A stretch of DNA of 33,796 nt from Paractinoplanes toevensis (GTDB lineage Bacteria > Actinomycetota > Actinomycetes > Mycobacteriales > Micromonosporaceae). Location of the stretch: contig NZ_BOQN01000057.1 of the NCBI RefSeq assembly GCF_018332695.1, forward strand, positions 1-33,796, in the 5' to 3' direction. The notes under the pieces are model-generated. The model was not told the origin of the DNA. It did no database searches and was given only the letters and a program-made list of their open reading frames with translations. Below, one piece after another: positions 22,349 to 30,720 of the stretch (the first letter of the stretch is position 1; each line of letters begins with the position of its first letter). The translations under genes and the position numbers were made by a program.

Positions 22349-22556
22349 CTCGCCTCCCCCATCCTTCACGCGGTGTCCCATCGGCTGCCCCGGGCGCGGT
22401 ATTACCTTCCGGCCGGGGGAACCGGGCAATGCTAGTGCGACAGACTGCCAGGTCACCGACCGAAATCGCGGGAGGGGCGCACTGCTATCCCGACAAAGAA
22501 CCCAAATCGTCACAAAAGTCGTACGCATTGCGCCTAATTGCCCCGTGACCTGCGCT

Positions 22557-22569
22557 CTTGCAACTTGCA
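22557..22569. promoter_or_regulatory. Direct repeat upstream of the FasR-like regulator
   Basis: CTTGCA occurs twice with a 7-base period, about 55 bases before the regulator's start, in a gap of 275 bases that otherwise shows no gene. It could belong to the promoter or to an autoregulatory site. Evidence is weak. Confidence 0.25.
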
Positions 22570-22623
22570 GCAGGAAACCGGGGCAGAAGCGGCGCCGTGC
22601 GGCCGCGTGGCAGTCTGTGTGGC

Positions 22624-23799
22624 GTGGCAGACACGGCGAAACCTCCGCTCGCCGCCACCCTGCGCCGCATCGAGCGCAGTGCGGGCGCCCTCGCCAGCTC
22701 GGCGGTCGCCCGGATGGACGAGACGCTCCCCTGGTTCCGCGCCCTCCCGGCCGACCAGCGCTCCTGGGTCATGCTCGTCGCCCAGGCCGGCGTCCGGTCG
22801 CTGGTCGAGTGGCTGCGCTCCGGCGGCGCGGTGGCCAACAGCCAGGAGATCTCCGACGAGGTGTTCGCGGCCGCACCCCGCGCGCTGGCCCGCTCGATCA
22901 CGCTGACCCAGGCGGTCCAGCTGATCAAGGCGACCATCGACGTGGCCGAGTCCGAGGTCGGTGAGCTGGCCGCGGCCGGTGAGGAGAAGGCCCTGCTCGA
23001 GGCCATCCTCAAGTTCTCCCGGGAGATCGCCTTCTCGGCCGCCCGGGTCTACGCGCGGGCCGCCGAGTCGCGTGGGGCCTGGGACGCCCGGCTGCAGGCC
23101 ATGCTGGTCGACGCCCTGCTGCGCGGCGACTCCTCCGACGTGCTGGCCAGCCGGGCCGCCGCGCTTGGCTGGGCCGACGCCCCACCGGTCGCGGTCGTGG
23201 TGGGCCGCTCCCCCGGCGGCGAGATCACCTCGGTGCTGCACGCCGTCTACCGGGCCGCCCGCCGGGCCCGGCTCGAGGTGATCGGCGGCGTGCACGGCGA
23301 CCGGCTGGTCGTGGTGATGGGCGGGGTGACCGATCTGACGGCGAGCGCGACGGCGCTGGCACCCAGCTTCGGCGACGGCCCGATCGTGTTCGGGCCCGCG
23401 GTGCCGTCGCTCGACCAGGCCACCGAGTCGGCCCGCGCCGCGCTGTCCGGTTTCCGGGCCGCACCCGCCTGGCCGGGCGCACCGAACCCGGTCGCGGCCG
23501 ACGACCTGCTCCCCGAGCGCGCCCTGGCCGGCGACTCGGCGGCCCGCCGCACACTGCGGCACGATGTCTACGGAGCGTTGTCCCGGGCCGGCAGCGGCCT
23601 GCTCGAGACGCTGGACGCCTTCTTCGCCTCCGGCGGGGTGCTGGAAAGTGCGGCCCGCGAGTTGTACGTGCACCCCAACACCGTCCGCTACCGGCTCAAG
23701 CGGGTGGCCGAGGTGACCGGCCTGTCGCCGTTCGACGGCCGGGACGCCTTCGCCCTGCGATTGGCCATGACCTTCGGCCGGCTCGACCCTGCGACCTAA
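22624..23799 (+). CDS. fasR: PucR/CdaR-type regulator of fatty acid synthesis, FasR-like
   Basis: A 391-residue transcription factor. The C-terminal PucR-type helix-turn-helix (about 340-391) is clear: YVHPNTVRYRLKRV with AEVTGLSPFDGRDAFALRLA. The middle region (about 160-320) is the GGDEF-like CdaR domain, without obvious catalytic residues, and the N-terminal region (1-150) is helical. The gene is directly upstream of fabD, as is FasR (SCO2386) in Streptomyces coelicolor, an activator of the fab operon, and the homologue Rv2242 in M. tuberculosis; both are cited from memory. By position this is the FAS activator. Start at GTG 22624, where the protein begins VADTAKPPLAATLRRIE. No strong ribosome site is seen. 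The palindrome at 23857-23873 is a candidate target. Confidence 0.88.
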   Translation: MADTAKPPLAATLRRIERSAGALASSAVARMDETLPWFRALPADQRSWVMLVAQAGVRSLVEWLRSGGAVANSQEISDEVFAAAPRALARSITLTQAVQLIKATIDVAESEVGELAAAGEEKALLEAILKFSREIAFSAARVYARAAESRGAWDARLQAMLVDALLRGDSSDVLASRAAALGWADAPPVAVVVGRSPGGEITSVLHAVYRAARRARLEVIGGVHGDRLVVVMGGVTDLTASATALAPSFGDGPIVFGPAVPSLDQATESARAALSGFRAAPAWPGAPNPVAADDLLPERALAGDSAARRTLRHDVYGALSRAGSGLLETLDAFFASGGVLESAARELYVHPNTVRYRLKRVAEVTGLSPFDGRDAFALRLAMTFGRLDPAT

Positions 23800-23856
23800 A
23801 TCACCGCTCAGTTTTCCCGCCCGAGCACTAACAAATGCGGCGTAAGTGGGACCCGT

Positions 23857-23873
23857 TTGTAGGAAACCTACAA
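23857..23873. promoter_or_regulatory. Perfect palindrome in the fabD promoter region, candidate FasR operator
   Basis: TTGTAGG-AAA-CCTACAA is an exact inverted repeat with a 3-base spacer. It lies about 70 bases upstream of the fabD start and ten bases before TAGGGT (23883-23888), a possible -10 box. A related half-site GTAGGGTTTC follows. ACAAA (23831) and TTTGT (23856) extend the symmetry more loosely. The spacing fits an activator acting near the -35 region. Confidence 0.6.
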
Positions 23874-23941
23874 CGATGGTCGTAGGGTTTCGTTGCCGCC
23901 GTCAACCGCGGATGGCCCCCGCATCCGGAAGAGTCAGCACC

Positions 23942-24886
23942 GTGCTCGCCGTACTTTCGCCCGGCCAGGGCTCCCAGAAGCCCGGCTTCCTGACTCCTTG
24001 GCTCGCGCTCCCTGGCGCCGAGGCCCGCCTGCGTGAGTGGTCCGCGCTCGCCGACGTCGACCTGCTGCACCTCGGCACCGAGGCCGGTGCCGACGAGATC
24101 AAGGACACCGCCCGGACCCAGCCGCTGCTGGTGGCCGCGGCGCTGCTCGCCGGGGAACACCTGCCACTGCCCGACGTCGACCTGGTCGCTGGGCACAGCG
24201 TCGGTGAGCTCGGTGCGGCCGCCCTGGCCGGCGTCCTGCCGGCCGACACCGCGATCACCCTGGCCGGCGTGCGCGGCCGGGAGATGGCCGCCGCCTGCGC
24301 TCTGGTGCCGACCGGCATGAGCGCGGTCCTCGGCGGCGACCCCGCCGAGGTGCTGGCCGCCGTCGAAAGCCACGGCCTCTACCCCGCCAACCGCAACGGC
24401 GCCGGCCAGGTCGTCGCGGCCGGCAGCCTGGACGGGCTCGCCAAGCTGGCCGCCGAGCCGCCGGCCAAGGCCCGCATCATCGCCCTGCAGGTGGCCGGTG
24501 CCTTCCACACGCCGTACATGGCGCCCGCCGAGACCGCGCTGGGCACGGTCGCCGCCGGGGTCACCGTGCACGACCCGGTCCGCGTCCTGCTGTCCAACCT
24601 CGACGGCACGTCGGTCACCGACGGCCGCGACATGGTCGGCCGCCTCGTCCGCCAGGTCACCGCGCCGGTCCGCTGGGACCTGTGCATGCGCACGCTCAAG
24701 GACCTCGGCGTCACCGGCGTCATCGAGCTGCCGCCGGCCGGCACCCTGGCCGGCCTGGTCAAGCGCGAGCTCAAGGGCGACGGAGCCCCGGAGATCGTCA
24801 CCCTCAACACCCCGGACGACCTGCCGGCCGCCCGGGACCTGATCGCCCGGCACGGCGGGCAGCAGATCGAAGGAGCAGCACGATGA
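23942..24886 (+). CDS. fabD: Malonyl-CoA:ACP transacylase
   Basis: A 314-residue cytosolic enzyme that moves malonyl groups from CoA to acyl carrier protein, supplying elongation units for type II fatty acid synthesis. The opening SPGQGSQKPGF, the active-site GHSVGE (nucleophile serine) and the histidine in GAFHTPYM are all present. GTG 23942 is chosen because GGAAGAG precedes it at eight bases and the protein begins at the conserved VLAVLSPGQGSQ. An upstream ATG at 23846 would add residues that are not conserved and overlap the promoter palindrome. The gene overlaps fabH by ATGA. Downstream genes fabH, acpP and fabF form the operon. Confidence 0.96.
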   Translation: MLAVLSPGQGSQKPGFLTPWLALPGAEARLREWSALADVDLLHLGTEAGADEIKDTARTQPLLVAAALLAGEHLPLPDVDLVAGHSVGELGAAALAGVLPADTAITLAGVRGREMAAACALVPTGMSAVLGGDPAEVLAAVESHGLYPANRNGAGQVVAAGSLDGLAKLAAEPPAKARIIALQVAGAFHTPYMAPAETALGTVAAGVTVHDPVRVLLSNLDGTSVTDGRDMVGRLVRQVTAPVRWDLCMRTLKDLGVTGVIELPPAGTLAGLVKRELKGDGAPEIVTLNTPDDLPAARDLIARHGGQQIEGAAR

Positions 24887-25836
24887 CCGCCGCGGGTTCC
24901 CGCATCGTCGCGATGGGCCACTACCAGCCCTCGCGCGTCGTCACGAACGACGACCTGGCCAGCACCATCGACACCAACGACGCGTGGATCAAGGACCGGG
25001 TCGGCATCGCCGAGCGGCGCATCGCCGGGGCCGAGTCGGTCGCCGACATGGCCACCTACGCGGCCGAGAAGGCCCTGGCCAACTCCGGCCTGTCCGCCGC
25101 CGACATCGATATGGTCGTGGTCGCCACCTGCACCTCGATCGACCGCTGCCCGAACGTCGCGACCCGGGTCGCGGCCAAGCTCGGCATCGCCGCCCCGGCC
25201 GCGTTCGACCTGAACACCGCCTGCTCCGGCTTCTCCTACGCGGTCGGCACGGCCGACCACGCGATCCGGGCCGGCGCCGCGCGCAACGCCATAGTGATCG
25301 GTGCCGAGAAGCTCTCCGACGTCACCGACTGGACCGACCGCAGCACCGCCGTGCTCTTCGGCGACGCCGCCGGCGCGGCCGTGATCACCGCGGTGGCCGA
25401 CGGTGAGGAGCCGGGGATCGGCCCGGTGCTGTGGGGCTCGGCGCCGGACAAGGGCGACGTCCTGAAGATCGAGGGCTGGCAGCCGTACATCCACCAGGAG
25501 GGCCAGATCGTCTTCCGGTGGGCGACCACCGCGCTCGCCCCGTTCGCCCGCCAGGCCTGCGAGAAGGCCGGCGTCGACGTCTCCGAGCTGGCCGCCTTCG
25601 TCCCGCACCAGGCCAACGCCCGGATCATCGACGGCATCGTGAAGCGGCTCGGCCTCGGGCCGGACGTGGTCGTCCCGAAGGACCTGGCGGTCTCCGGCAA
25701 CACCTCCGCGGCAAGCATCCCGCTGGCCCTGTCCAAGCTGGTCGAGCGCCGGGAGGTGCCCTCGGGCGCCCCGGTGCTGCTGTTCGGCTTCGGCGGCGGC
25801 CTCACCTACGCCGGCCAGGTCGTCCGCTGCCCGTGA
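24883..25836 (+). CDS. fabH: Beta-ketoacyl-ACP synthase III
   Basis: A 317-residue thiolase-fold enzyme that starts fatty acid synthesis by condensing an acyl-CoA with malonyl-ACP. In actinomycetes it often accepts branched primers. The catalytic triad is visible: Cys114 in NTACSGF, His242 in VPHQANARI and Asn273 in SGNTSAASIP. GDAAGAAVI and the C-terminal GFGGGLTYAGQVV are also typical. ATG 24883 overlaps the fabD stop by ATGA and has AAGGAGCAGC upstream. Second gene of the operon; acpP follows after a 55-base gap. Confidence 0.96.
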   Translation: MTAAGSRIVAMGHYQPSRVVTNDDLASTIDTNDAWIKDRVGIAERRIAGAESVADMATYAAEKALANSGLSAADIDMVVVATCTSIDRCPNVATRVAAKLGIAAPAAFDLNTACSGFSYAVGTADHAIRAGAARNAIVIGAEKLSDVTDWTDRSTAVLFGDAAGAAVITAVADGEEPGIGPVLWGSAPDKGDVLKIEGWQPYIHQEGQIVFRWATTALAPFARQACEKAGVDVSELAAFVPHQANARIIDGIVKRLGLGPDVVVPKDLAVSGNTSAASIPLALSKLVERREVPSGAPVLLFGFGGGLTYAGQVVRCP

Positions 25837-25891
25837 CGGGCGGCACGACCGGTCGGAGCACCTCCCCAACAGTTGAGAGGAAATTCCCAAA

Positions 25892-26134
25892 ATGGCAACT
25901 CGCGAAGAGATCACCTCTGGCCTCGCCGAGATCCTCGAGGAGGTCGCCGGGGTGAACCCGGACGACGTCGCCGAGGAGAAGTCCTTCACCGACGACCTGG
26001 ACGTCGACTCGCTGTCGATGGTCGAGGTCGTGGTGGCCGCCGAGGAGAAGTTCGGCGTCAAGATCCCCGACAACGAGGTGCAGAACCTGAAGACCGTCGG
26101 CGACGCCGTCTCCTACATCGAGGCGAACCACTGA
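25892..26134 (+). CDS. acpP: Acyl carrier protein
   Basis: An 80-residue acidic four-helix protein that carries growing acyl chains on 4'-phosphopantetheine. The attachment serine is Ser40 in the motif DVDSLSM. The rest matches the family: EEITSGLAEILEEVAGV at the start and EKFGVKIPDNEVQNLKTVGDAV near the end. It has GAGAGGAAA upstream of the ATG at a slightly long spacing, compatible with strong translation of this abundant protein. It sits between fabH and fabF, and only one base separates it from the fabF start. Confidence 0.97.
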   Translation: MATREEITSGLAEILEEVAGVNPDDVAEEKSFTDDLDVDSLSMVEVVVAAEEKFGVKIPDNEVQNLKTVGDAVSYIEANH

Positions 26135-26135
26135 C

Positions 26136-27362
26136 ATGAGCAACGTAGACGTCGTCGTCACCGGGCTCGGCGCGACCACCCCGTTGGGCGGGGACGTCGC
26201 GTCCACCTGGGACGCCATGCTCGCCGGCCGCTCCGGGGTGAGGGCACTCACCCAGGAGTGGGCGGCTCAGTTGACCGTCCGCATCGCCGCCGAACTCGCC
26301 GTCGAACCCTCCGAGGTCATCGAGCGGGTCCGGCTGCGCCGCCTGGACCGTTCCGAGGCCATCGCCCTGATCGCCGCGAAGCAGGCCTGGGCCGACGCCG
26401 GCCTGGAAGGCACCGGGCTCGACCCGGAACGCCTCGGGGTCAGCTTCGGCAGCGGAATAGGGGGTGCGCAGACGCTCCTCAACCAGGACGACATCCTCGA
26501 AGCCCAGGGCCCGCGCAAGGTCAGCCCGCACACCGTGCCGATGCTCATGCCGAACGGGCCGGCCGCCTGGATCGGCATCGACTTCGGCGCGCAGGCCGGC
26601 GTGCACGCCATGGCCAGCGCCTGCGCCACCGGTGCCGAGGCCCTCGCCCTGGGTCTCGACATCATCCGCTCCGGGCGCGCCGACGTGGTCATCGCCGGTG
26701 GCACCGAGGCGGTCATCCACCCGCTGCCGTTCGCCGGTTTCGCCTCCATGCGGGCCATGTCGACCCGCAACGACGAGCCGGAGAAGGCGTCCCGCCCCTG
26801 GGACAAGGGCCGCGACGGCTTCGTCTTCGGTGAGGGCTCGGGCGCGGTCATCCTGGAGCGCGCCGACCACGCCAAGGCCCGCGGTGCCCGGGTGTACGCC
26901 CGGCTCGCCGGAGCCGGCATCACCTCCGACGGGTACGACATCGTCCAGCCCGACCCGGAGTGCAAGGGCGGCATCCGCGCGATGAGCAAGGCGATCCGCG
27001 ACGCCGGCCTGACCGGTGCCGACATCGCCCACGTCAACGCGCACGCCACCTCGACGCCGGCCGGCGACATGGGCGAGATCATCGGCATCCGGACCGCGGT
27101 GGGCAGCCACCCGGTGATCACCTCGACCAAGTCGATGTCCGGCCACCTGCTGGGCGCGGCCGGCGCGGTCGAGTCGATCGCCGCCATCCTCGCCATCCGG
27201 GACAGCGTGGTTCCCCCCACGATCAACCTGGACGACCCCGACGAGCGGCTGGACCTCGACGTGGCGGCGCACAAGGCCCGCCCGCTGGAGATCCACGCGG
27301 CGATGAACAACTCGTTCGGGTTCGGCGGCCACAACGTGGCCCTCGTCTTCACCCGGCCGTAA
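26136..27362 (+). CDS. fabF: Beta-ketoacyl-ACP synthase II
   Basis: A 408-residue thiolase-fold condensing enzyme that extends acyl-ACP chains with malonyl-ACP. Catalytic Cys163 is in ASACATG, His303 in NAHATSTPAGD and His337 in SGHLLGAAGAV. The conserved GTEAVIHPLPFAGF and the C-terminal NNSFGFGGHN are also present. The ATG starts one base after the acpP stop, so translation is probably coupled. It is the last gene of the operon and faces a GH3 gene, with a hairpin in the convergent gap region. It could equally be called a KasA-type enzyme, but no mycolic-acid context is visible. Confidence 0.96.
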   Translation: MSNVDVVVTGLGATTPLGGDVASTWDAMLAGRSGVRALTQEWAAQLTVRIAAELAVEPSEVIERVRLRRLDRSEAIALIAAKQAWADAGLEGTGLDPERLGVSFGSGIGGAQTLLNQDDILEAQGPRKVSPHTVPMLMPNGPAAWIGIDFGAQAGVHAMASACATGAEALALGLDIIRSGRADVVIAGGTEAVIHPLPFAGFASMRAMSTRNDEPEKASRPWDKGRDGFVFGEGSGAVILERADHAKARGARVYARLAGAGITSDGYDIVQPDPECKGGIRAMSKAIRDAGLTGADIAHVNAHATSTPAGDMGEIIGIRTAVGSHPVITSTKSMSGHLLGAAGAVESIAAILAIRDSVVPPTINLDDPDERLDLDVAAHKARPLEIHAAMNNSFGFGGHNVALVFTRP

Positions 27363-27370
27363 GACAGGCG

Positions 27371-29104
27371 CTAGCAGGCCGTCCGGGGAAGCCCGGTCAC
27401 CGCGACCGGTGACTTCCCCGGCGCCTTCGCCTTCCCGGCGATCACCGCGGCGAGCGCGGTCAGCGACAGCTTGCTCGACGAGTAGGTGGCGACCAGCACC
27501 GGCGACTTGGCCGAAGCCAGCAGGTAGGGCGTGTCCATCATGACCGTCGCGGCCGCGGCCGGGTCCAGGTCGGCGCCGGAGTCTCCGTAACCGACCAGGT
27601 GGACGACCTTGCCGCCGGCCGCCTGCACGGTCACCCCGGCCGCCTGCAGCGCCTTCACCAGCGTCACCCGCGCCACCTCACGGCCGTCGGCCGCGGTGAC
27701 CGTGACCGGGCCGCCGACCAGCGGACCGGCGCACGGGCCCTTCAGCACCGTGATCGACGCGGCGTCCAGGGCCGCCACCGCCTGCTGATGGGCGTCCGAG
27801 CCGACCGTGCCGATCTGCGGCTGCGGGGTCTGCGCGGTGCGGAACTTCAGGGTCAGGATCCGGGTGACCGCCTCGACCAGGCGCTCCCGCTTGAGCGAGC
27901 CACTCTTGAGGCCGGCCAGGATGCCGTCCCGGGCGGCCGTGATGTCCGGCGGCATGAGCAGCATGTCGTTGCCCGCGTTCAGGGCCCGCACCGCGGCCTC
28001 ACCGGCCGGCCACTTCATGGCCGGCGGCATGTTCATCGCATCGGTGATCGCGACGCCGGTGAACTTGAGCGACCCGCGTAGCACGTCCGTCATGATCTTG
28101 TGCGAGAACGTGGCCGGCACACCCTTGTCGACGGCCTGCACGTCCAGGTGGCCGGACATCACCACGCCCGCGCCCGCCGCCACGCCCGCCTGGAACGGCG
28201 GCAGGTCCTGCGCCGCCAGCTGCGCGGTCGTCTGGGTGATCACCGGTAGGCCCTGGTGGCTGTCCCCGCTGGTGTGCCCGTGCCCGGGGAAGTGCTTGAG
28301 GCCGGCCGCGACACCGCCCGCCCGCAGGCCGCGCACGGCCGCCGCGACCTGGCCGCCGTTGGCCGCCGGGTCGGCGCCGAAGGACCGGGAACCGATCACC
28401 GTGTTGGCCGGCGGGCCGAGCGTGTCAGCGACCGGGGCGAAGTCGACGGTGATCCCCATCGCGGCCAGTTCCTCGCCGGCCGCACGCCAGGCGTCCTCGG
28501 TGAGCGGTGACTGGGCGGCCGCGCCCGCCCCCATCGCCGACGGCAGCATGGTGACGCCGTTGGTGATCCGGGTGACCACGCCGTACTCCTGGTCGGTGCC
28601 GATCATCAGCGGAGCGCCGCCGGGCAGCTGCCGGGCCGCTGCCTGCAGGCCGTCGGTGAGCCGGCGAACCTGTTGCGGGCTCTCCACGTTGGTCGCCGGG
28701 TTGGTGGAGCCGGTCGGGTCCTGGGCGGTGAAACTGACCAGGATCAGGCCGCCCAGATGGAATTTCGCGACCATCTGCGCCGGGGTGTCCACACCCGCCA
28801 GGTTCTGATTGCCGGCCGCGGAGGTCTTGTCCACGGTGGTCGCGTCGCTGCCGTACGCGTACGGCATGAGGACCTGACCGGCCAGATCGGCGTCGCTCAT
28901 CGCGGCGATCGCGGTGGCGGCCAGAGCCGCCGGATCGCCGGTCGGCGTCGCGCTCGGCGCGGACGACGGCGCCGGCGTGGAGACGGCGTCGGCCGCCCCG
29001 GACGGCACCGCGGCCGGTGTTTCCTTCTTGCCGCTGCACGCGGCTCCGGCCAGCACCAACGGCATGACCAGGGCGACCCGCAGAATCCGCTTCACATATG
29101 TCAT
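27371..29104 (-). CDS. GH3 lipoprotein, NagZ-like
   Basis: A 577-residue exported lipoprotein. The signal peptide ends in LAGAAC with the candidate lipidated Cys23, followed by a Ser/Pro/Ala-rich linker to about residue 60. The glycoside hydrolase family 3 domain contains FAPVADTLGPPANTVIGSRSF, the NagZ motif KHFPGHGHTSGDSH (Asp-His pair) and the nucleophile aspartate in ITDAMNM. A C-terminal GH3-associated domain ends at the conserved-looking LPRTAC. The enzyme likely hydrolyses beta-N-acetylglucosaminides, perhaps in peptidoglycan recycling at the cell surface. ATG 29104 is chosen over a further upstream start because it directly precedes the signal peptide. Minus strand, after DUF3145 and facing fabF. 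Confidence 0.88.
   Translation of the reverse strand: MTYVKRILRVALVMPLVLAGAACSGKKETPAAVPSGAADAVSTPAPSSAPSATPTGDPAALAATAIAAMSDADLAGQVLMPYAYGSDATTVDKTSAAGNQNLAGVDTPAQMVAKFHLGGLILVSFTAQDPTGSTNPATNVESPQQVRRLTDGLQAAARQLPGGAPLMIGTDQEYGVVTRITNGVTMLPSAMGAGAAAQSPLTEDAWRAAGEELAAMGITVDFAPVADTLGPPANTVIGSRSFGADPAANGGQVAAAVRGLRAGGVAAGLKHFPGHGHTSGDSHQGLPVITQTTAQLAAQDLPPFQAGVAAGAGVVMSGHLDVQAVDKGVPATFSHKIMTDVLRGSLKFTGVAITDAMNMPPAMKWPAGEAAVRALNAGNDMLLMPPDITAARDGILAGLKSGSLKRERLVEAVTRILTLKFRTAQTPQPQIGTVGSDAHQQAVAALDAASITVLKGPCAGPLVGGPVTVTAADGREVARVTLVKALQAAGVTVQAAGGKVVHLVGYGDSGADLDPAAAATVMMDTPYLLASAKSPVLVATYSSSKLSLTALAAVIAGKAKAPGKSPVAVTGLPRTAC
27383..27421. terminator. Candidate hairpin between fabF and the GH3 gene
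   Basis: Arms CCGGGGAAG and CTTCCCCGG (9 bp) with an inner CGGT/ACCG stem form a hairpin with an internal loop. It lies 20 bases past the fabF stop and inside the last codons of the GH3 gene. It could end fabF transcripts. It has no T run. Confidence 0.4.
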
Positions 29105-29212
29105 CTCAGCAGCCCGCCGCGCGCTGCGCAAATCGCACGAATTTATCCGCGTTCATCACGAGTGTCGGGTTTTACCGGCGCAGACGTCATCGCCGAAGCG
29201 GCACTCGCCGCG

Positions 29213-29704
29213 TCAGCCGACCCGGGTTAGCAGCGTGACCGGCGCGCCGTCACCGGCGTAGCGGTAGGGCTCCAGCTCGGCGTCCCACGCCGTGCCGAGC
29301 GCCTTCTCGAGGGCATGCGACAGGGCCTCCGGCGCTCGCGCGGAGTCCATGATCGCGCGCAGGCGGTCCTCGCCCAGCTGAATGTCCCCCGACGCGCCCA
29401 TGATCCCGTGGAAGAGCCCGCGGCCCGGCACGTGCATGAAACGCTCACCGTCCACGCCCGGGCTGGGTTCCTCGGTTACCTCGAAACGGATCATGGGCCA
29501 CTGCCGGAGGGCAGCAGCCAGCTCGGCGCCGGTCCCGGCGCGTCCGGTCCAGCTGCATTCGGCCCTGCGCACGCCGGGGTCGACCGGCTGCACGGTCCAT
29601 TGCAGGTTGACCGGCGCGGTCAGGACGCGCGCGATCGCCCACTCGACGTGCTGGCACACGGCAAGTGGGGTCGAGTGGACGTATACGACGCCACACGTTG
29701 GCAC
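29213..29704 (-). CDS. DUF3145 family protein
   Basis: A 163-residue actinobacterial protein of unknown function. It begins with the family's recognisable PTCGVVYVHSTPLAVCQHVEWA and contains CSWTGRAGTGAELAAALRQW and MHVPGRGLFHG. No signal peptide or membrane segment is seen, so it is likely cytosolic. GTG 29704 has a near-perfect GGGAGGT upstream, which fixes the start. The gene lies 108 bases upstream of the GH3 lipoprotein on the same strand; the intervening TAAATT-like box may be that gene's promoter. DUF3145 genes occur, from memory, near fab operons in other actinomycetes. Confidence 0.88.
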   Translation of the reverse strand: MPTCGVVYVHSTPLAVCQHVEWAIARVLTAPVNLQWTVQPVDPGVRRAECSWTGRAGTGAELAAALRQWPMIRFEVTEEPSPGVDGERFMHVPGRGLFHGIMGASGDIQLGEDRLRAIMDSARAPEALSHALEKALGTAWDAELEPYRYAGDGAPVTLLTRVG

Positions 29705-29937
29705 GGTGACCTCCCGGAGACCGAGGTGCGTCTTCCCCTACGACCTCGACCGCGGTTGATCGTGTCCCATGATGCCGGTTGGTACGGATGGTGCGCCAGA
29801 GAATCGGCAACATCGACATCGGAACTGCCGTAGTGGCACACCCTTCTCAACGGCCGGACCTGCTCCGACGGCACGGCTGCACGGGAATCGTGTAGAGTTA
29901 CCGAGGCCTTTTTTCTGCGTTCTCAAGGAGCTCCGCC

Positions 29938-30267
29938 GTGGCGAGCAACACCTCGAAGACCGCCCGCGCATCAGTCCGCGCGGGCCAGAGCGCCGGTGGC
30001 GCCCTCAGCGTGCTCGGTGAGTACAAGTACCTCATTCCTCTCGCCAACGGTCGCTTCGCCTACGTGCGCAACCTGACCAACGGCAAGACCGCCCACCTCA
30101 AGACCGACTCCGACGCTTTCGTCGAGGAGATCCGCATCCTCGCCGCCGCCGGTCACGGTGCCAAGATCCGTGCGGAGCTCGAGTCCCTCGAGTCCAGCAA
30201 CCCGCAGCACGGCTGGGCCGCAACCGAGAAGCGCCTGGTCGACGCCGGCGTCTTCGAGACCGCCTGA
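29938..30267 (+). CDS. Conserved small protein of unknown function
   Basis: A 109-residue basic soluble protein, not assigned to a known family here. The core GEYKYLIPLANGRFAYVRNL is followed by a charged region and helical EKRLVDAGVFETA. It resembles small proteins I recall from Micromonosporaceae, but I cannot confirm a family. GTG 29938 has AAGGAG seven bases upstream. The gene is divergent from DUF3145, has a TAGAGT box at 29893-29898 (no clear -35) and a T-rich leader, and ends in a strong terminator, which suggests an independent unit. Confidence 0.75.
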   Translation: MASNTSKTARASVRAGQSAGGALSVLGEYKYLIPLANGRFAYVRNLTNGKTAHLKTDSDAFVEEIRILAAAGHGAKIRAELESLESSNPQHGWAATEKRLVDAGVFETA

Positions 30268-30283
30268 CCTAGCACCAGCGCAG

Positions 30284-30315
30284 AAAGGCGTCTCCCTTCC
30301 GGGAGGCGCCTTTTT
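30284..30315 (+). terminator. Intrinsic terminator
   Basis: A 13-bp stem (AAAGGCGTCTCCC against GGGAGGCGCCTTT, one G-T pair) closes a TTCC loop and ends in TTTTT. It starts 16 bases past the stop of the small conserved gene. Confidence 0.92.
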
Positions 30316-30720
30316 CGCGCCCACTGATCAACATCCCACCGAGATCATCAAGCAACGATCACCCCCAAAACCCCATAAAGTACGCACATGTAAGGCCCCG
30401 CCAACCAGCGCAAGCAAGGCGCCCCCAAAGGCCGCAGCGCGCCTTTCGCGCAAGCCGACCCCCCTTGTCGACTTCGCGCTTGTACCCAACGGCAACTCCA
30501 CAAGATCCACCCGAAACCCACCCGACCCCAGGGAGCGCGCCCGGGGACACCCCGAGCAAGCCGCCCACCGCCGCCGACCGCTCGCCGCCGGCCGGGAGAG
30601 CCGCGCCCGCAGTGGGGCGCGGCCCACCGCCTCGCGCGAGAGGCGCGCTGCGGCCTCGGGCGGCGGTGAGCTCGCGCTGGTTGGCGGGAGCGTTTCGATG
30701 CCCGTATTGATCAAAGGCTG
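30316..30720. other. Gene-free interval with long inverted repeats
   Basis: No credible coding frame was found; the open frames here are arginine-, proline- and serine-rich and have no ribosome sites. The interval contains an inverted repeat with arms of about 55 bases (see 30397-30688), and between the arms a hairpin with arms GCCGCGCCC and GGGCGCGGC near 30600-30622. Third-position GC bias of the genes is absent. Confidence 0.5.
30397..30688. repeat. Long imperfect inverted repeat, possible mobile or intergenic repeat element
   Basis: Left arm 30397-30453 and right arm 30633-30688 are reverse complements with a few differences. Shared blocks include CCCGCCAACCAGCGC (30398-30411 and the mirror position) and GGCCGCAGCGCGCCT (30430-30443 and mirror). 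About 180 bases separate the arms. No transposase gene lies inside, so a non-autonomous element or an attC-like or REP-like repeat is possible. A match elsewhere in the genome would decide this. Confidence 0.65.

Noticed and set aside
22557..22620. Repeats around the FasR-like gene start as autoregulatory sites
   Set aside because: GTCTG/CAGAC and GTGGCAG repeats are short and common in GC-rich DNA. Only the CTTGCA pair was kept, at low confidence.
21504..22964. A 486-codon plus-strand frame across the TetR gene and regulator start
   Set aside because: It overlaps two well-supported genes on the other strand or in another frame and has no domain.
23846..23941. Earlier ATG start for fabD
   Set aside because: It would cover the promoter palindrome and add non-conserved residues; the GTG at 23942 has a good ribosome site and opens at the conserved SPGQGSQ.
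29705..29937. Possible small genes between DUF3145 and the small conserved gene
   Set aside because: Frames exist but none has a ribosome site or codon bias. The interval is a divergent promoter region.
30328..30714. Open frames in the gene-free interval near 30.5 kb
   Set aside because: No ribosome sites, low-complexity Pro/Arg/Ser composition, and the frame's sequence is created by the inverted repeats.
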